From contig MU278354.1 of assembly GCA_022385755.1 (NCBI GenBank), forward strand, positions 822,805 through 886,804: 64,000 nt of DNA, read 5' to 3'. Both the position numbers and the translations under genes were made by a program. This document shows, piece by piece, positions 32,319 to 51,720 of this stretch (the first letter of the stretch is position 1; each line of letters opens with the position of its first letter). The notes beneath the pieces are model-generated. The model searched no databases and had not been told where the DNA came from. It worked only from the letters and a program-made list of their open reading frames with translations. Origin of the DNA: Trametopsis cervina. Taxonomy: Eukaryota; Basidiomycota; Agaricomycetes; Polyporales; Irpicaceae.

Positions 32319-34705
32319 CTAAAGATCAATCAACAAGGCTTCTCTTTGTGGCTCAGGCTGCGGGGAGTTTGACGCATAAGGCTGATAACCTTGCGGAGCA
32401 CCTGTCGGCACAATGGGGAAATTGGGAGTCTGATGAGGAACAGTGGTCGCCTGCAGCTGCTGAAGCTGTTGAGGAGTATGCGCATGTGACACTGTGTTTG
32501 CTCGGACTGGCGGTTTCGCTTGCGCGTTGACAAATGATGGGGGAGCAGGTGAGTAAGATGCGATGGTATTGTGACGGCTAAGAGGAGACTGCTGCGAGGG
32601 AAGGTGCGGAGAGGACTGTTGGTCCGCTAAAGGAGGAGGTTGGAGAATTTGCTGAGTATATGTAACTCCGGACTGTTGCAGCGGGGGTGCAGGGGTATTG
32701 GGTTGGTACGGGTCTGCTACAACATGATTCAGCGAATGGTATTGGGATGTGGACACAGGCGGTGGAGATGCGACGGCGTAAGGCTGCGGTTGCGAGTACG
32801 AAGGATATTCAGTCCCAGGGGACTGAGCTGAAATCGATACTGGGTAGGAGTTGTTAGAGGTTTGTACGTATGAGCTGGTGGAAGGAGAGGATATGTAGGG
32901 AGGATTCGACGAGAGTGGCTGTGGCTGGGAGTTAAAGTAGGATGGCTGAGCTGACTGCATAGGGGTAACGGGAGCCTGCTGAGAGGTTGTTGCCCATTGT
33001 CCGTATGACGTAGGCTGTTGGTAGCCTGCGTTTTCGAGTCTAGAGGGAGCTGCACGCCATGGCGGATGGGAGACTTGTTCGGTCAGCAGTTTGTCGTACA
33101 GTTTCACCGCTTGCGACAACTTGTCGTGCATATCAGTCAATAGCTCTGCATCATCGTGTTAATGAATGCTCTCATGAATGAACAACTAAAACTCACGTTC
33201 TTTACGTCCCGCATCGCTGAGGTTCATAGCTAGCTTTGGCCTCAGCCCACTAGCCTTGTCGTATAACTCTGTCACTGCGGGGTATCGTGATAGATCGCGG
33301 CCACCTTGTTGTTGTAATTGTTCCACTGTTTGACTGAAAGTAAGAATTGCATCTTCTTCTAAGGGCTCCAGGTCGTAATTCGGTAGAGCGGGTACAATCG
33401 GTTTCGGAGTAGGAGTATGAGACGGATAAGAGTGAGCATATCCTGTATAGGCGAATGCCGGCTGTTCAATGCGTGGGGTTTCCATGCTGATAGGTGCACT
33501 GGGTTTCGGTGCGTTAGCTTCGCGCAAACTTGCCTCAATTGCGGCTCGCAAATCCGGATCATCGTCTTCTTCGGCAGGAGGTCGAGATTGACCGTTCGGA
33601 CGTGTCCCCTGATCAACCAGAGGGGGCTCAGACGCCTGCCATGGCGCGGAGGGAGCGTAGCTTGGTCGGCTCGAACTAGCGGCACCGACTTCTTCGAGAG
33701 ATAACTGAATGGCACGTTGTAGTTCCGCGTCAGCAAACTCCCTCGCTGAACGATGACGAGAGTTAGATACACTCTGCGATGAGCGATGTGTGCTGGGACA
33801 GTGTTAGGTTGACGTCGCAATAGTTAGCAGTGAGACTACGTACGCTTGCTTCTTACTGAGCTTTGTGTGGCAGCTATCGCACACGCGAACCTCTTGAGCA
33901 ATTCCGAAGTGAGGCAGAGCCATGGATTTCGAGGAGCATTGTTGATCAAAGACTTGACCACAATTACGGCAATGATGCTTTCGGTTCGTGAAGGAAAATG
34001 CTGTACGGCATCGAAGGCAGACGTCCGAGTCTATCCATTCTGGTGCTGTCTGCGTGTCAACCATGGCCGTTGCCACAGCAGGATCACGAGGCGGGAAATT
34101 GAAACCTGAAGGACAGTAAGATAAACCACTACTGGACATACACTGAAGACGTACCCTCATTCTGCAACGTCCTGTATACCTCCACCACGTAGCCTAGATT
34201 TCCTTTCCCCTCAAACGCGATGGCCCAGTTCTGGATCAGGCGTAATATCTTGCTCTTGACATCGTGGTTCAGCAATGGGATCTTCAAGATGGAGACCAGG
34301 TTGTCCATAAACTCGCGGGAGGCTACTTCGACCAAAAAGGGGTCTCCGCCGTTCTTGATACACGTATCGGTGAGCTGTGTCCGGAAGACAATCAGCGCAC
34401 TAAAGCACATAATCTCTGTGGCTACATACACCAAGTGCCAGTAATTGGACATTCGGGTTCTTATGATTGAGACGTCTCTTCAACGCGCGCATTGCGTCCT
34501 TAGGAGATACCGACTTTGAACGTATCTGGTCAGATATCTCGAGGCTTAGTGCGATGTCCTCTGCCCCGGACGGTAGGAGTTCAGACGTAGCCTTGTCTGA
34601 TAGACGTCTTGGTCAACACACCTATGCGAGCAAATACGTGAGCTTACCAACTGCATCGTCGAGCTGAGACGTTCCCCAAAATAGCGTACTAAGATACGAG
34701 GTCAT
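32319..34705 (-). CDS. VPS27: VPS27, ESCRT-0 subunit (VHS-FYVE-UIM)
   Basis: Six exons (34705-34648, 34596-34430, 34374-34155, 34105-33844, 33792-33197, 33145-32319) give 709 residues. Order: VHS domain (about 5-145; [11 protein letters not shown] through [11 protein letters not shown]), FYVE zinc finger (about 170-230) with [16 protein letters not shown] and RVCDSC, so the PI3P-binding signature is complete. Two ubiquitin-interacting motifs follow ([14 protein letters not shown] and [15 protein letters not shown]), then a helical Hse1-binding region, a long Gln/Pro/Tyr-rich tail and a C-terminal clathrin box LLIDL. This is the endosomal adaptor that gathers ubiquitinated cargo for multivesicular bodies. 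It is divergent from RPB1 and lies only 81 bp upstream of the Sel1-repeat gene's probable start. Confidence 0.95.
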
Positions 34706-35256
34706 AGCGGACGTGGTTGTCGTTCACGACGTACTGCGCCGACGCTGGAAGGTGTGACGAAACTGGAATGCTTACATACGACACTCAAGGCGCAGCCGTA
34801 ACAGATGTGACAGCGCGCGGCCCAATTCGGCGCCTGTATTGGATCTCCGATTGGAATGTGTGGTTCAAGCTGTGACAATGGCCGGGGCCGCCTGACGTGA
34901 CTTGCTCAACAACCACCTTGACGTTGTCGACCTTGTCGCCGTCGGTGCCTCTTCTTGCCTTCATACTCTTCTCGTCGACGCGGCTCATACTGCTGGTGGA
35001 ACTGCAAGCCCTGTGCCGGCTTCTACGTGATCCGTGGCCTGTTTGAACGTGGTTTACTCAGCTTGCGTGGCTGGGACAAAAGCTCGAAAAAGCCTTCTGA
35101 ACGGCCTGCAACGAAAATATATCCTGTCAGCCTTCGCGGACGACCATAATCTAGACCTTGGACTTTCCGTAGCATAATCTCTATCTAACTGTTGTCGCAC
35201 ATATCTGGCATCTCTTCCCCGCCCACTTTCCCATATTCCTCTGCCACTTTTACACC
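34706..35256. other. divergent promoter region, VPS27 and RPB1
   Basis: 551 bp between two start codons. No coding frame is convincing, and I see no TATA box at a typical distance from either gene. Confidence 0.45.
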
Positions 35257-41807
<6,551 letters not shown>

Positions 41808-42216
41808 TTGCTCGACGTGTTTGGTATACAATCTTTCGCTTTCGTTTGTCAACGGTGATTCAGTCTTGCTCTGCTTGTCGCACATATGTAGATTATCCAA
41901 CCCGCTATAAATTCTATTGCTCATTCCATTGCCAATAATCTACGGTTGTGATGATGCCTGTGTGTGCCACTACTTAGTACAGTGCTCTCAGCTATTGAGA
42001 GTGATAAGGATAAGTGAACGCTCAGTCACAATTTGTTATGCGGCGCTTCGGGAATTCTTATCTGCCCCTTACAACCAATACCAACGCGGCTAAGACAGTG
42101 ACGTTAGGAGCACTCTGCTACTCCCTTCCAGTCACGTTCCCCAACTTCACTTTCTTGCTGCAACCGGCGTACTGTTCTAATATCCTCCACGGCCGTCTGC
42201 ACACTCAACCAGTAAG
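41808..42216. other. spacer between RPB1 and VPS35
   Basis: 409 bp holding the RPB1 3' UTR and the VPS35 promoter. It is AT-rich near 41840-41960. No gene was seen. Confidence 0.45.
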
Positions 42217-45200
42217 ATGGCTACACCGGCAGCCGTTCCGCCCGTGGTTGAAGAAGGCAAACTGCTCAGCGAGTCCTTGAGCACAGTTAAGATACAGGTT
42301 CAGCAAATGCGACGGTATCTGGTGCGTGCATTGCCTCCTGCTAGCAGGATAGCGAATGCTCACATCGCAATCGTAACTGCCAGGAATTGGACCAGCTCAT
42401 GGATGCACTGAAGAGTGCGAGTCTGATGCTCGCTGAGCTGCGCACTTCGTCCCTTTCACCGAAGCAGTATTATGAACTCTGTGAGTCGCGTTAGCACTTC
42501 TAGGACAAAGCGTTGACCTCTTTCGCATAGACATGGCCGTATTCGATGCTCTACGTCATTTATCGAACTATTTATACGATGCACACACTCAAGGTCGTCA
42601 CCACCTTGCCGATCTGTATGAACTTGTACAATACGCGGGCAACATTGTTCCACGACTCTACCTCATGATCACGGTTGGCTCTGTGTACATGTCTATCCCG
42701 GATGCGCCTGTCAAGGAGATTATGAAGGATATGATGGAGATGTCGCGAGGAGTCTTGCATCCGATCCGTGGACTCTTCTTGCGGCACTATCTTAGTGGTC
42801 AGACCAGAGATCATCTACCGGTGGGCGATGACCAAGGGTATGTGATTTTGTCTACCAGTGGTGGTGTTGCTAATATCCAGTAGGCCTACCGGCAATTTGC
42901 AAGACTCGATATCATTCGTACTCACAAACTTCATCGAGATGAACAAGCTATGGGTCCGGTTACAACATCAAGGACATTCACGCGATCGCGAGAAGCGAGA
43001 GATGGAACGCAAAGAGCTGCGGATTCTCGTTGGCACAAACCTGGTCCGCTTGAGTCAGCTTGACGGCGTCGATCTGGACATGTACCAAGGTCATATCCTA
43101 CCAAGCATTCTTCAACAGGTCGTCAGCTGTAAAGATGTGATTGCGCAGGAGTATCTCATGGAAGTCGTCATTCAGGTGCGTACCATGCGCTACATACATA
43201 TATTGCAACCCTAGAAGAAATATTTCTGTAGGTGTTTACAGACGAGTTTCACCTACACTCCCTTGGTCCCTTCCTTTCAGCGACTGCTCAGCTGCACCCG
43301 AAGGTGAATATCAAGCAAATTGTAATTGCATTGATCGATCGACTGGCTGCGTACGCTGCACGGGAAGCAGAGAACGAGGACCCGGAAGAGACAAAGCGGC
43401 AAGAAGAGGCCGCAGCTCGTCGTCTAGCTGAGAAAGTCAATCTCCAGAAAGCACGGCTGAGGCAGAATGGTGTTGTAAATGGTACCAACGGCTCTCACAC
43501 TCCCGCCACCGAAGTCAGCGGCTGGGGTTCTGCACCTCCAAGTCCGACGACGGAGAAGTCGTTCGCAGAGACGGAGACATCTACTATCGCACCTAGCATA
43601 TCCACAGCTACGGAAACCGGAGATGAGAAGATAGATAAGGGTAAAGAAAGAGCGGAACCCGTGAAGAAGTTCAGAGGAATCCCCGAGGACGTCAAGCTTT
43701 TTGAGGTCTTTTGGGCACAGGTTGTAGAATTGATCACTGTAGGTCAGACGACTCTCCCTCCTTCCCCGATACTGAAGTTATTCTAGGCCCGCCCTGATCT
43801 TTCCATTCAAGATATCACGGCCTTGCTCGTATCGTTGACTAACCTCTCTTTGAGCTGTTATCCTGACCGTTTGGAATATGTCGACCAAGTTCTTGGTTTT
43901 GCTCACACCAAGATAGAAGGTTTCACCACAAGGTAAATTGGTTTGTTCCTTTTCTCGTTCACTTTACTAATGTTACCCAGCCCCGATCTTCATGCTCCGC
44001 AAACAACGGCCAACCTCGCCGCGTTACTACTGGCGCCGATTAACTCGTACCAATCTGTCTTGACCCTTCTTGCCCTACAGCGATATTCACCATTACTTAC
44101 GCTTCAACCATTCTCAACTCGCCGCTCACTAGCGCATGCCGTCATATCTTCTGTACTCAAGAACGAGACGATAATCGAAGCTCCTGAAGATGTGAACGGC
44201 ATATTTGAGCTGTGCCATGTACTCATCAAGGATCAGAAAGACGGTGTGACACCCAATCCGAGTGCGTTCTCCTCTCAAGGCGCTGGTCGGGAACGAAGGA
44301 GTGGACCATACTTGCACGAGAAGGAGGAATTAGCGGAGGAGCAGGGTTGGATTGCCCGTATGGTACACCTCTTCCGAGCGGATTCCCTTGACGTCCAATT
44401 CGAGGTATGGTCTCCGTTTCGCTTTAGAAAGCATCACTGAGCATAGTTCAACAGTTACTACAAACAGCACGACGCCACTTCGAGACTGGTGGTGAACGGA
44501 TGAGATTCACTTACCCTGCTCTGATCACTTCCGCCATAAAGCTATGTCGAAGATACAAAAACAGAGAACATGTGGTATGCTTCACCTTCTGTTTGTGAAT
44601 GTACCTCTGGGTTGACGATGTGTTCAGGAGGAAGATTGGCAGACCAAGGCTCAGACAATCCTGAAGTTTGTTCGCCAGCTCATCTCGATTCTAGCGACGC
44701 AAGTCGAGGCACCATCAATAGCTCTGCGCCTCTTTCTCCTGGCCGCCCAAATCTCTGACGAATGTGGCTTCGAGGACTTGACGTATGACCTCTACGTACA
44801 GGCGTTCTCAGTGTATGAAGACAGCATATCTGAGAGTCGAGCTCAACTGCAAGCAATCACCCTGATCATTGGCACGCTACAGGGTGCGAAAGTGTTCAGC
44901 GAGGATAATTACGACACCCTCATCACGAAGGCGGCGCTGCACGGTGCAAGATTGCTGAAGAAGCCCCATCAGGCCGCTGCTGTCAATTTGGCCAGCCATT
45001 TGTGGTGGCAGGAGATCCCTTCAGAGGAAGAGGGTGCAGTATCCCCAGTAGTTCCGAAGGAGTCTGAGAAACCTGCTTCGCCCAAAGAAGACGGCATCGA
45101 GAGTCCGAAAGCCGTGAGCACCTTTTCTCGTTTGCTCCTCGTAGCTCCGCCTTACCTTGAATCGCCAGTATCCCCATCAAGATAGCAAGCGAGTGTTGGA

Positions 45201-45640
45201 GTGCTTACAAAAGGCACTGCGCATCGCGAACTCTGCCATAGAGGAAATTGTGACGGTGCAGTTGTATTGTGACACCCTCGACAAGTATTTATTCTACCTT
45301 GATCGTGGGACTCCTGCTGTAAGCCTGGTTCACACCTTCACGACGAGGAGAAAGCTAACATTTCGCACAGGTGACTCCGAAGTTCGTCAACAGCCTTGTC
45401 GAACTCATCACGCAAAACATAGACAACATATCTTCCCCCGACGTACATCCCTCACAACGTGCGCCGCCTGGGCTGCTCGAAGGCGTTCAGACCCCGGAGA
45501 TGATAACGCGTCACTTCCGGAACACTCTAGTGTACATACAAAGCAAGAAGGCTGCCGCCGCGGCCGAGTCAAGTGCTAGTTCGCGATGGGAGGAAGTCGA
45601 CGTTGTAGGGGCCACGCTCAAGATGGGGCTCACACGATGA
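42217..45640 (+). CDS. VPS35: VPS35, cargo-selective core of retromer
   Basis: Eleven exons (42217-42321, 42384-42480, 42531-42837, 42884-43175, 43232-43738, 43787-43932, 43981-44404, 44455-44574, 44628-45113, 45169-45318, 45371-45640) give 967 residues. It is a long alpha-solenoid that binds Vps26 near its N-terminus and Vps29 near its C-terminus, returning receptors from endosomes to the Golgi. The highly conserved [14 protein letters not shown] (about 107-120) is intact, as are SLQ-type helices such as [10 protein letters not shown] and the C-terminal [18 protein letters not shown] and [20 protein letters not shown] blocks. Two low-complexity acidic/Ser-rich inserts, near residues 330-430 and 790-830, look lineage-specific. 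It is convergent with BCP1, 154 bp apart. Confidence 0.95.
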
Positions 45641-45794
45641 ACATACCTCACTCCCACCGTCATTCTTCTCTGCTTTTGACGTTCGCCGTCATGCATGTTT
45701 ATTCCGGTTATCGGTGCATACATACAATATGCTACGTTACGCCAGCTTATGTATCTAATACCCTTTTCTCACCAAGATAGCTCAACTTTCTACC

Positions 45795-46867
45795 CTATTG
45801 CGGAGCGGGGTGGGCCTCCGTCAGAGCTTGCACGAGCTGGGGCAGCCGCTCAGCGGGCATGAGCATAAGTCGGCCCCCCAAGTCTAGTCCGAAAGACTCG
45901 CTATCTCGAGGAAGGGCAGTAGAGTAGTTAAAGTCGGTGGTGAACGTTGCGAGCTATAGATGATGAACAAGCAGACCAAGGCCACAGGATATATAAGTTC
46001 TCACCTGCCCAATTTGCTCGTCTTCGGGGTGTACTGATATTATTTTTGGTTGGCTGTGTTGCGTTACTGCTCTTTGCCTCTTTGTTGGAGGTACTCGAGC
46101 CTCTAACTCAGCAGCTTCCTCCGCGGAAAGCTTGTAGATCTGGGACAAGAAGATGTAGTGTGTGAACCTGAACGGTGCATTCTGCAATTGCGTTAGTTAT
46201 ATGTAGGCTCGACGCCAATTCTACATCGCCTACATCGTCTACTGCCCATTGCATCTCCTCCGCGAGCATCTTGTACATGACAGGCATTATCTGCACAGGC
46301 ATGTTTACCAGCCGCTCTGAGAATACAAATCCTACGTGCGCTTGCGATTGAAGACCCTGTGTTCCTAGAAGACTCTTGAGCGTTTCGTGGAAGGCTTTAT
46401 TCCCTGTGGACTTCTGAAGAACAAACTCGACCAACGCTTTCACAAATGGCCGGCTCTGAGTGGACACTGAGCTGTCTTCAAGGATATGAAGATGTTCATA
46501 ATCACCTGATGTACGTGGATATTTATCACTGTCAGGAACGCGTACGGATCGCTTTCCTTCCCATCACATTTTACCGTGGTCCCGACCTGCGGCTGGCTGA
46601 GTACTAGGTCGGCGAGATCCTGCAGCTGCATTGACTCTGCATCACCCTGCCAAAGCTGATTTGCCAAACGTTTCACGGCCAGATAGTCCACATCCGGATT
46701 TGGGTCAAAAAAGTCAAACTCGACGTCGATGAGGCTCTACTAGGTTTGTTGTGAGTCAGATTGCAGGATGGGGATTTGCGGGCGCGGAGAATGATTGAAG
46801 CTGCGAGACGTACAGCATCGCTTCCGTCTTCTTCCATCTCATTAACGGCCTGCTTTCTTTTGGACAT
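45795..46867 (-). CDS. BCP1: BCP1 (BCCIP family), nuclear chaperone/export factor
   Basis: Five exons (46867-46814, 46736-46506, 46455-46234, 46181-46005, 45953-45795) give 280 residues, the usual length. It has a short basic then acidic N-terminus, and the start of the BCCIP domain VDVEFDFFDPNPDVD-like (SLIDVEFDFFDPNPD). The core FVFSERLVNMPVQIMPVMYK, RFTHYIFLSQIYKL and the Leu-rich C-terminus follow. Yeast Bcp1 escorts ribosomal protein uL14 and supports nuclear export of Mss4. The exon 2-3 junction was chosen by phase and similarity; the 3-4 donor could sit 6 nt further in. It is divergent from the RdRP gene across 423 bp. Confidence 0.9.
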
Positions 46868-47290
46868 GTCTGGATATCTGACGAGAGACTTGGAGGACGG
46901 GTGGCAACAAGGACGAGAAAGATAAATTTCGCCAGACGCTCAATTAACGTCGCGCTGGGCGTCTGATCCTCACCGTTACGGACGCGGTGGCTTGTGTCGA
47001 GTTCATGACATTCTGACGAAATCGCACATTGAACAATGACCTCCAACATAACGGATGAACCTGCCCAAGTGATTGAAAGGACAGGCTCCACTTCCTCAGT
47101 TTGCTCACATGTAAGTAGTTCCTTGTGGCAGAACGCCTAAACCCGCGACCGATAATACGATTCGCGCCATTAACATCAGGGGAGCACTCAGTACTCCTAC
47201 GGGCCAGATCTCCCATGGGAGCTCGCAGCAGGTACGTCTATTATGTCTACTCAAGTGGTAGCTCATTGAAGTCCGTGGAACGCCGTAGAA
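46868..47290. other. divergent region between BCP1 and the RdRP
   Basis: 423 bp. A GT...AG pair at about 47231-47290 ends just before the RdRP start codon and could be a leader intron (CAG|GTACGT ... CCGTAG). No other gene was seen. Confidence 0.45.
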
Positions 47291-50200
47291 ATGGAGGCCG
47301 ACTATGAACCAGTCCCATCTCAATCTATAACAATATCGTCGTCGTCGTCGTCATTGAAGCGGAAACGCGAACTCTTCGATGAATCCCAAGAAAGTGACTC
47401 GCCATCGAAAGTAGCTAAGACGGTAGAGCCGGCAAACCCTTTTTCCTCGGGCTCAGGAGAGAGCTTGCCCATTGACAGCTTTCCAAAAGCTCACCCTGAG
47501 AAACCGTATGTTATTGTATGTGTATCGTATGCGTGTTGAGTCTTCACCCTATGCAGTCTTCTAACCTATGCATAGGCACATGACATTCGATTTATCAGGC
47601 TTCTTGGTGAGATGCCAGTCGGATTTTGGTGGGAAGTAGCAAGGGAGCTCTCCCATGGGACTCCTAAGGGCAGAATACCTATGACGCTGAAGGAAGAGAC
47701 CACTAATCTCAGCAATGCTTACCTTGCACCGGGTGTTTCTCAAGGGGTCAAACTTGCAGGCCCACACGACCCCAATCTGGACAGAGCTTTTACCCAAGAG
47801 AAAGCAGCAAAGGCGTGTGGATCCACGTGAAACCCAATTATCGCTAACTATTGTATTTCAGGCTCCGTGGGAAGAGCTAGACCGGGAAGAGGAGCATGAA
47901 AAGCGTACTCGAGCCTCCAGGCCTCCCCATACGCTGTATATGCAAGACACAGACAAAGGCTGGTACGGTGGGAAGGTCCATTTTACTGGGAAGCTAGTAA
48001 AGAACGAAGACAAGAACCCCGAAAAAGAAAGATACAGGATCAAGCTTGATACTCCATACCTCGGCTCTTCGAACAGGTTTGCGAGGCGGTTTGGCTCGAA
48101 GCGCCTTTTTCGCGTACGGCTTTCCAGCGAGGTGCTGTTCCAAGACGTGATGCAGTTTTTCATGAGGCCTGTCATTGTCTTCACTCGGGTCTTTCGTGCG
48201 TTCTTTGCAAAGGAAGGAACCATTTTCTACATCGAAACAAATGAAACCGTGACGGCTGACGGTGAAACCTCCGAGCTCAAGGTCAAACAGCCACTGTATT
48301 CTGCATGGAGCCCCTCAGGACACAATATTCCGTTTCTGGACTTCCTCCAGTGGCATAATCCCTTGGAATTGAATTCTGATCAAGTAGGCCCACAACATAA
48401 CTTGAATGTGTATTCAACAGGCTGATAGGACCGTCGAAAATACACAGGCCATGGCAAAGTATGCCTCCCGCTTTGCCCTTGGGCTTTCCAATTCTGTCCC
48501 CGGAGTAAGACTCACGAAAGATCAACTTGAATATATTGATGATATAGGTGTGAAAAATCTTTATAAGACGTTACATTATCGAGCTCACTGGTGTGTAGTT
48601 GCGGAGGAGTATCTCGGTAAGGCAAAAGTGCCTGCGGAATACACTATGACGGATGGTTGTGGTCTTGCGAATGCCAACCTCTTCCGCCTACTCCAGGAGA
48701 CCTTCAATTGGGATACTTACCCAACCGCGGTGCAAGTCCGTATCAACGGTGGCAAGGTAGGACCATGCATTCCCATTAATCAAAAGCTCACATTCACTCT
48801 AGGGACTCCTTACACTGCACCCAACCCATGCGTTTCCTACCGCAGATAGGCAGCCGCGGGTTTGGCTAAGGAAGTCACAACGCAAAATTGTCTACCCTCT
48901 GACTGATGACGACGTCGCGCACTACACCGTCGAAGTGCTGCGGTCCTCTCACATGACGACCCCGTCGAAATTATCCACTGAAACGATCATCAATCTCGCA
49001 GAGAATGGCGTAGGTGCGCAGCTATTTGTGGATCTGTTGAAGGAAACTTTCACACAGAAAATTGACTCGCTCACACAATGGGACGGCCCTCAAGGCCATT
49101 ATCGTCTCTGGGCAAATATCGAAAAGGCTCACTCTGTGGTTAAGGCTCGTCTTGCTCGCCATAACGCTGGCTCTGCTCGCGCCCAAGGATTTATATTCGA
49201 AGACACAGAGGAGGTTGATGACGAGGACGTTATCACCGACGAAACTGTAGCTGCTGGAGCAACTGCATCCGCAGCTGCAGAGCGTTCCACTGCATGGTGG
49301 GAAGACCCGGTTAGTGGACAGCCATCCTCGCTGGAGGAGACGTGTATGGGTCTGCTTGATGCTGGTTTCAGCCCGTCGACCTGCTCGTTACTCAGGGCGA
49401 AGCTGATGGAAGTTGCGAAGAACTCGCTGAAACCCCTGGCAAAAAAGTACCACATAAAAATTGATATGTCTTGTACAGCTTTTGTTGTCCCTGGTCGGTT
49501 ATGAGTACACCTTTGCAGAAGGCTCAATGCTCACCCGGTTTACTATCAGATCCACTGGGTGTTCTTGAACCAGGCGAATGTCAGGTTCTCTGCTCTAGCA
49601 ACAGACTTACAAATGCGGATGGGACACGCACCCACATGATCCTCGGCGACCTTCTGGTGCGTCATCACTCGAGATCATTGACAGGGACCCATGAAACTAA
49701 AGAGCTTTTAGCTTACCCGACATCCTTGTAAGGTTCCATCGGATGTCCAGCGTGTCAGTGTGAACTGAGTGTATACAATCATATAACTGACCGACGTAAT
49801 GACAGGCCAAAGGCGTGCTTAGACTTGAGCTCAGACACTATGTCGATGTCATCGTGGTATCAACAAAGGGGCACCTCGTGAACGGCGAAACGCTTTCTCG
49901 TCATCTTGCCAGCATGACTGGTGGAGGTGGGTCAACCTGTTGTATCAAGCATGCTCCTGTTTACTAATTTGCAATGGAGGTGACTTTGATGGTGATACAA
50001 TGTCTGCGTATTGGCAACCTGAACTTGTTGCATCATTCAACAGTGCAGACAAGATGTTTGCGGATGAACCGAAAGCTGTCTCCGATTATATTGTCAAGAC
50101 TCAAGAAAGTGGCCGCGAATTTCTCGAGCGAGTTCCACCACATGCCCCTTTACTTTACCGTATCACAGAGCTTCAGAAATACCTTCTCGCACCCTTGAAA

Positions 50201-51136
50201 GAAGGCTCTATGGCAGGTCTTTACTCAACCTGGTGGGAGAACTCAATCTACATGAATGGATATGATCACCCAGAAACAATCCGTCTTGCATATATGTAGG
50301 TGGCTACTTCTTCTTAAGTGCTATTCTCACTATTCGGGCCTTCTAGATTCTGTGCTGTCCTAGACGGTGCAAAAACTGGTGTCACCGTCAAACCTGAAAA
50401 GAAGAGATCTGACACTGCGAGATACAGCAAGACTGCTGCTGCTTGGAAGAACGCCGTCCCGGAGTTGGCGCCATCCAGAACGGACGACACGAATGTTCCT
50501 TCTCCGAAGAGAGGACCGGGACTTCCTGTCTTCATCATGGACCACTTGCGCGCTGCGGTGAAGCAAGAGTATTCTGAACAGCGCGCCGTCATCGAGGCGC
50601 GCCTTCAAATTACTGAGTTCCAGGTCGACGCCGACCTGACGACTCCGTGGCACGAATTCGAGAAGAGGGTATCTGAAAAGGAATCTACCCTTGGAGGCCC
50701 AAGTCAGGTCAACATGAAGGCAGCCATCGAGACCCATGTCCTCTCGGTTTTCGAGGAGTGGTCCAACCTACTCAAGGGTCAGAACGACAACCGGAAGGGC
50801 AAAGGTCGAGTCAAGAAGAATGAGGATAAAGCAGTGAAATTCACGGCGATGGACATTCGTACACGACAAGATGGCCTCCGGGCCATATCGCAGATGTTTG
50901 CAACTGGCCCAGCCTTCGTTGAATCTTACTTTGATTCTACAGAAGCTAATCGACTCAAAGCTTCGTATGCGTACATTGTTGGATGTGCAAGGAAGAAGCA
51001 CCGGTTCCCTTTTGACGTCGCATATCGTGTTCTATGCGGTATCAAAGCCCATGCAGTTTCAAATGGAACGGAGAAGCCGGTAGCCTCGGACTTCTATGCT
51101 AGGTTCATCCTACACAAAGCCTGCCTTGGCGATTGA
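47291..51136 (+). CDS. cellular RNA-dependent RNA polymerase of the RNA-silencing family (QDE-1/Rdp1 type)
   Basis: Ten exons (47291-47515, 47576-47812, 47862-48383, 48421-48756, 48803-49493, 49550-49656, 49733-49759, 49806-49926, 49980-50295, 50347-51136) give 1123 residues. The eukaryotic RdRP core is clear: TMTDGCGLANANLF, TAVQVRINGGKGLLTLHP, VWLRKSQRKI, VVPDPLGVLEPGE, and the catalytic loop GGGDFDGDTMSAYW (DFDGD about 757-761), then RLAYIFCAVLDGAKTGV. These enzymes copy single-stranded RNA to feed Dicer. The N-terminal ~75 residues include a hexa-serine run from TCG repeats. One exon is 27 nt. The intron after 47812 seems to use a GC donor (AAG|GCGTGT). The start is the first in-frame ATG; an upstream leader exon is possible. 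Confidence 0.92.
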
Positions 51137-51720
51137 ACATTCAACACATGTTGAGTGGACTCGATAACCTTTCATATTTCCATTTCACGCTCTTGATATT
51201 CTCGCCTCCGATTTCCATCCCACATTTCTTCATCTCCTCGTCGTGCGTTCAGATATCACGCCACACTTCTTGATGCCCAGCACTATTTCTTGGATACACT
51301 CACATGTTGTTTAACTAATTCTGGAGCGGATCGTTTACGCCCCGTCGATGTAATAGACAAATAATTCATTGTACGACCAGACACTATAAAGAGAGCTCGA
51401 GCATGATATAAACACCAGTTAGCGAAGAGTGGGCAGCTTCCACAAAGTCCGTCCCATATTTGATCAGATGCAAGAGAGAGGATAGCCACGATGGATGGAG
51501 TGCACGTCGTGCGTAATAAAATTACACATGAGGGTTGACCAATGACTGAAAATTGAGGGGTATAACTTGAGATGAGATCGCGGATATCTGATCCAAACGG
51601 GCATTGAACATGGGAGAAGACGATGAGCGGAGGGGATGGCGATAGAATAAAATAGTAGATTTGATATTGTGAGTTTTGAAGGATCGCAAGGTAGCGAGAC
51701 GCACGAGGCTTCGACGAAGC
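51137..51720. other. spacer between convergent RdRP and BNI4-like genes
   Basis: 584 bp of non-coding DNA holding two 3' UTRs. No gene or structured element was seen. Confidence 0.45.

Noticed and set aside
47291..51136. RdRP as an integrated RNA-virus gene
   Set aside because: The DFDGD double-psi beta-barrel type core and the many introns identify the cellular silencing family, not a viral polymerase.
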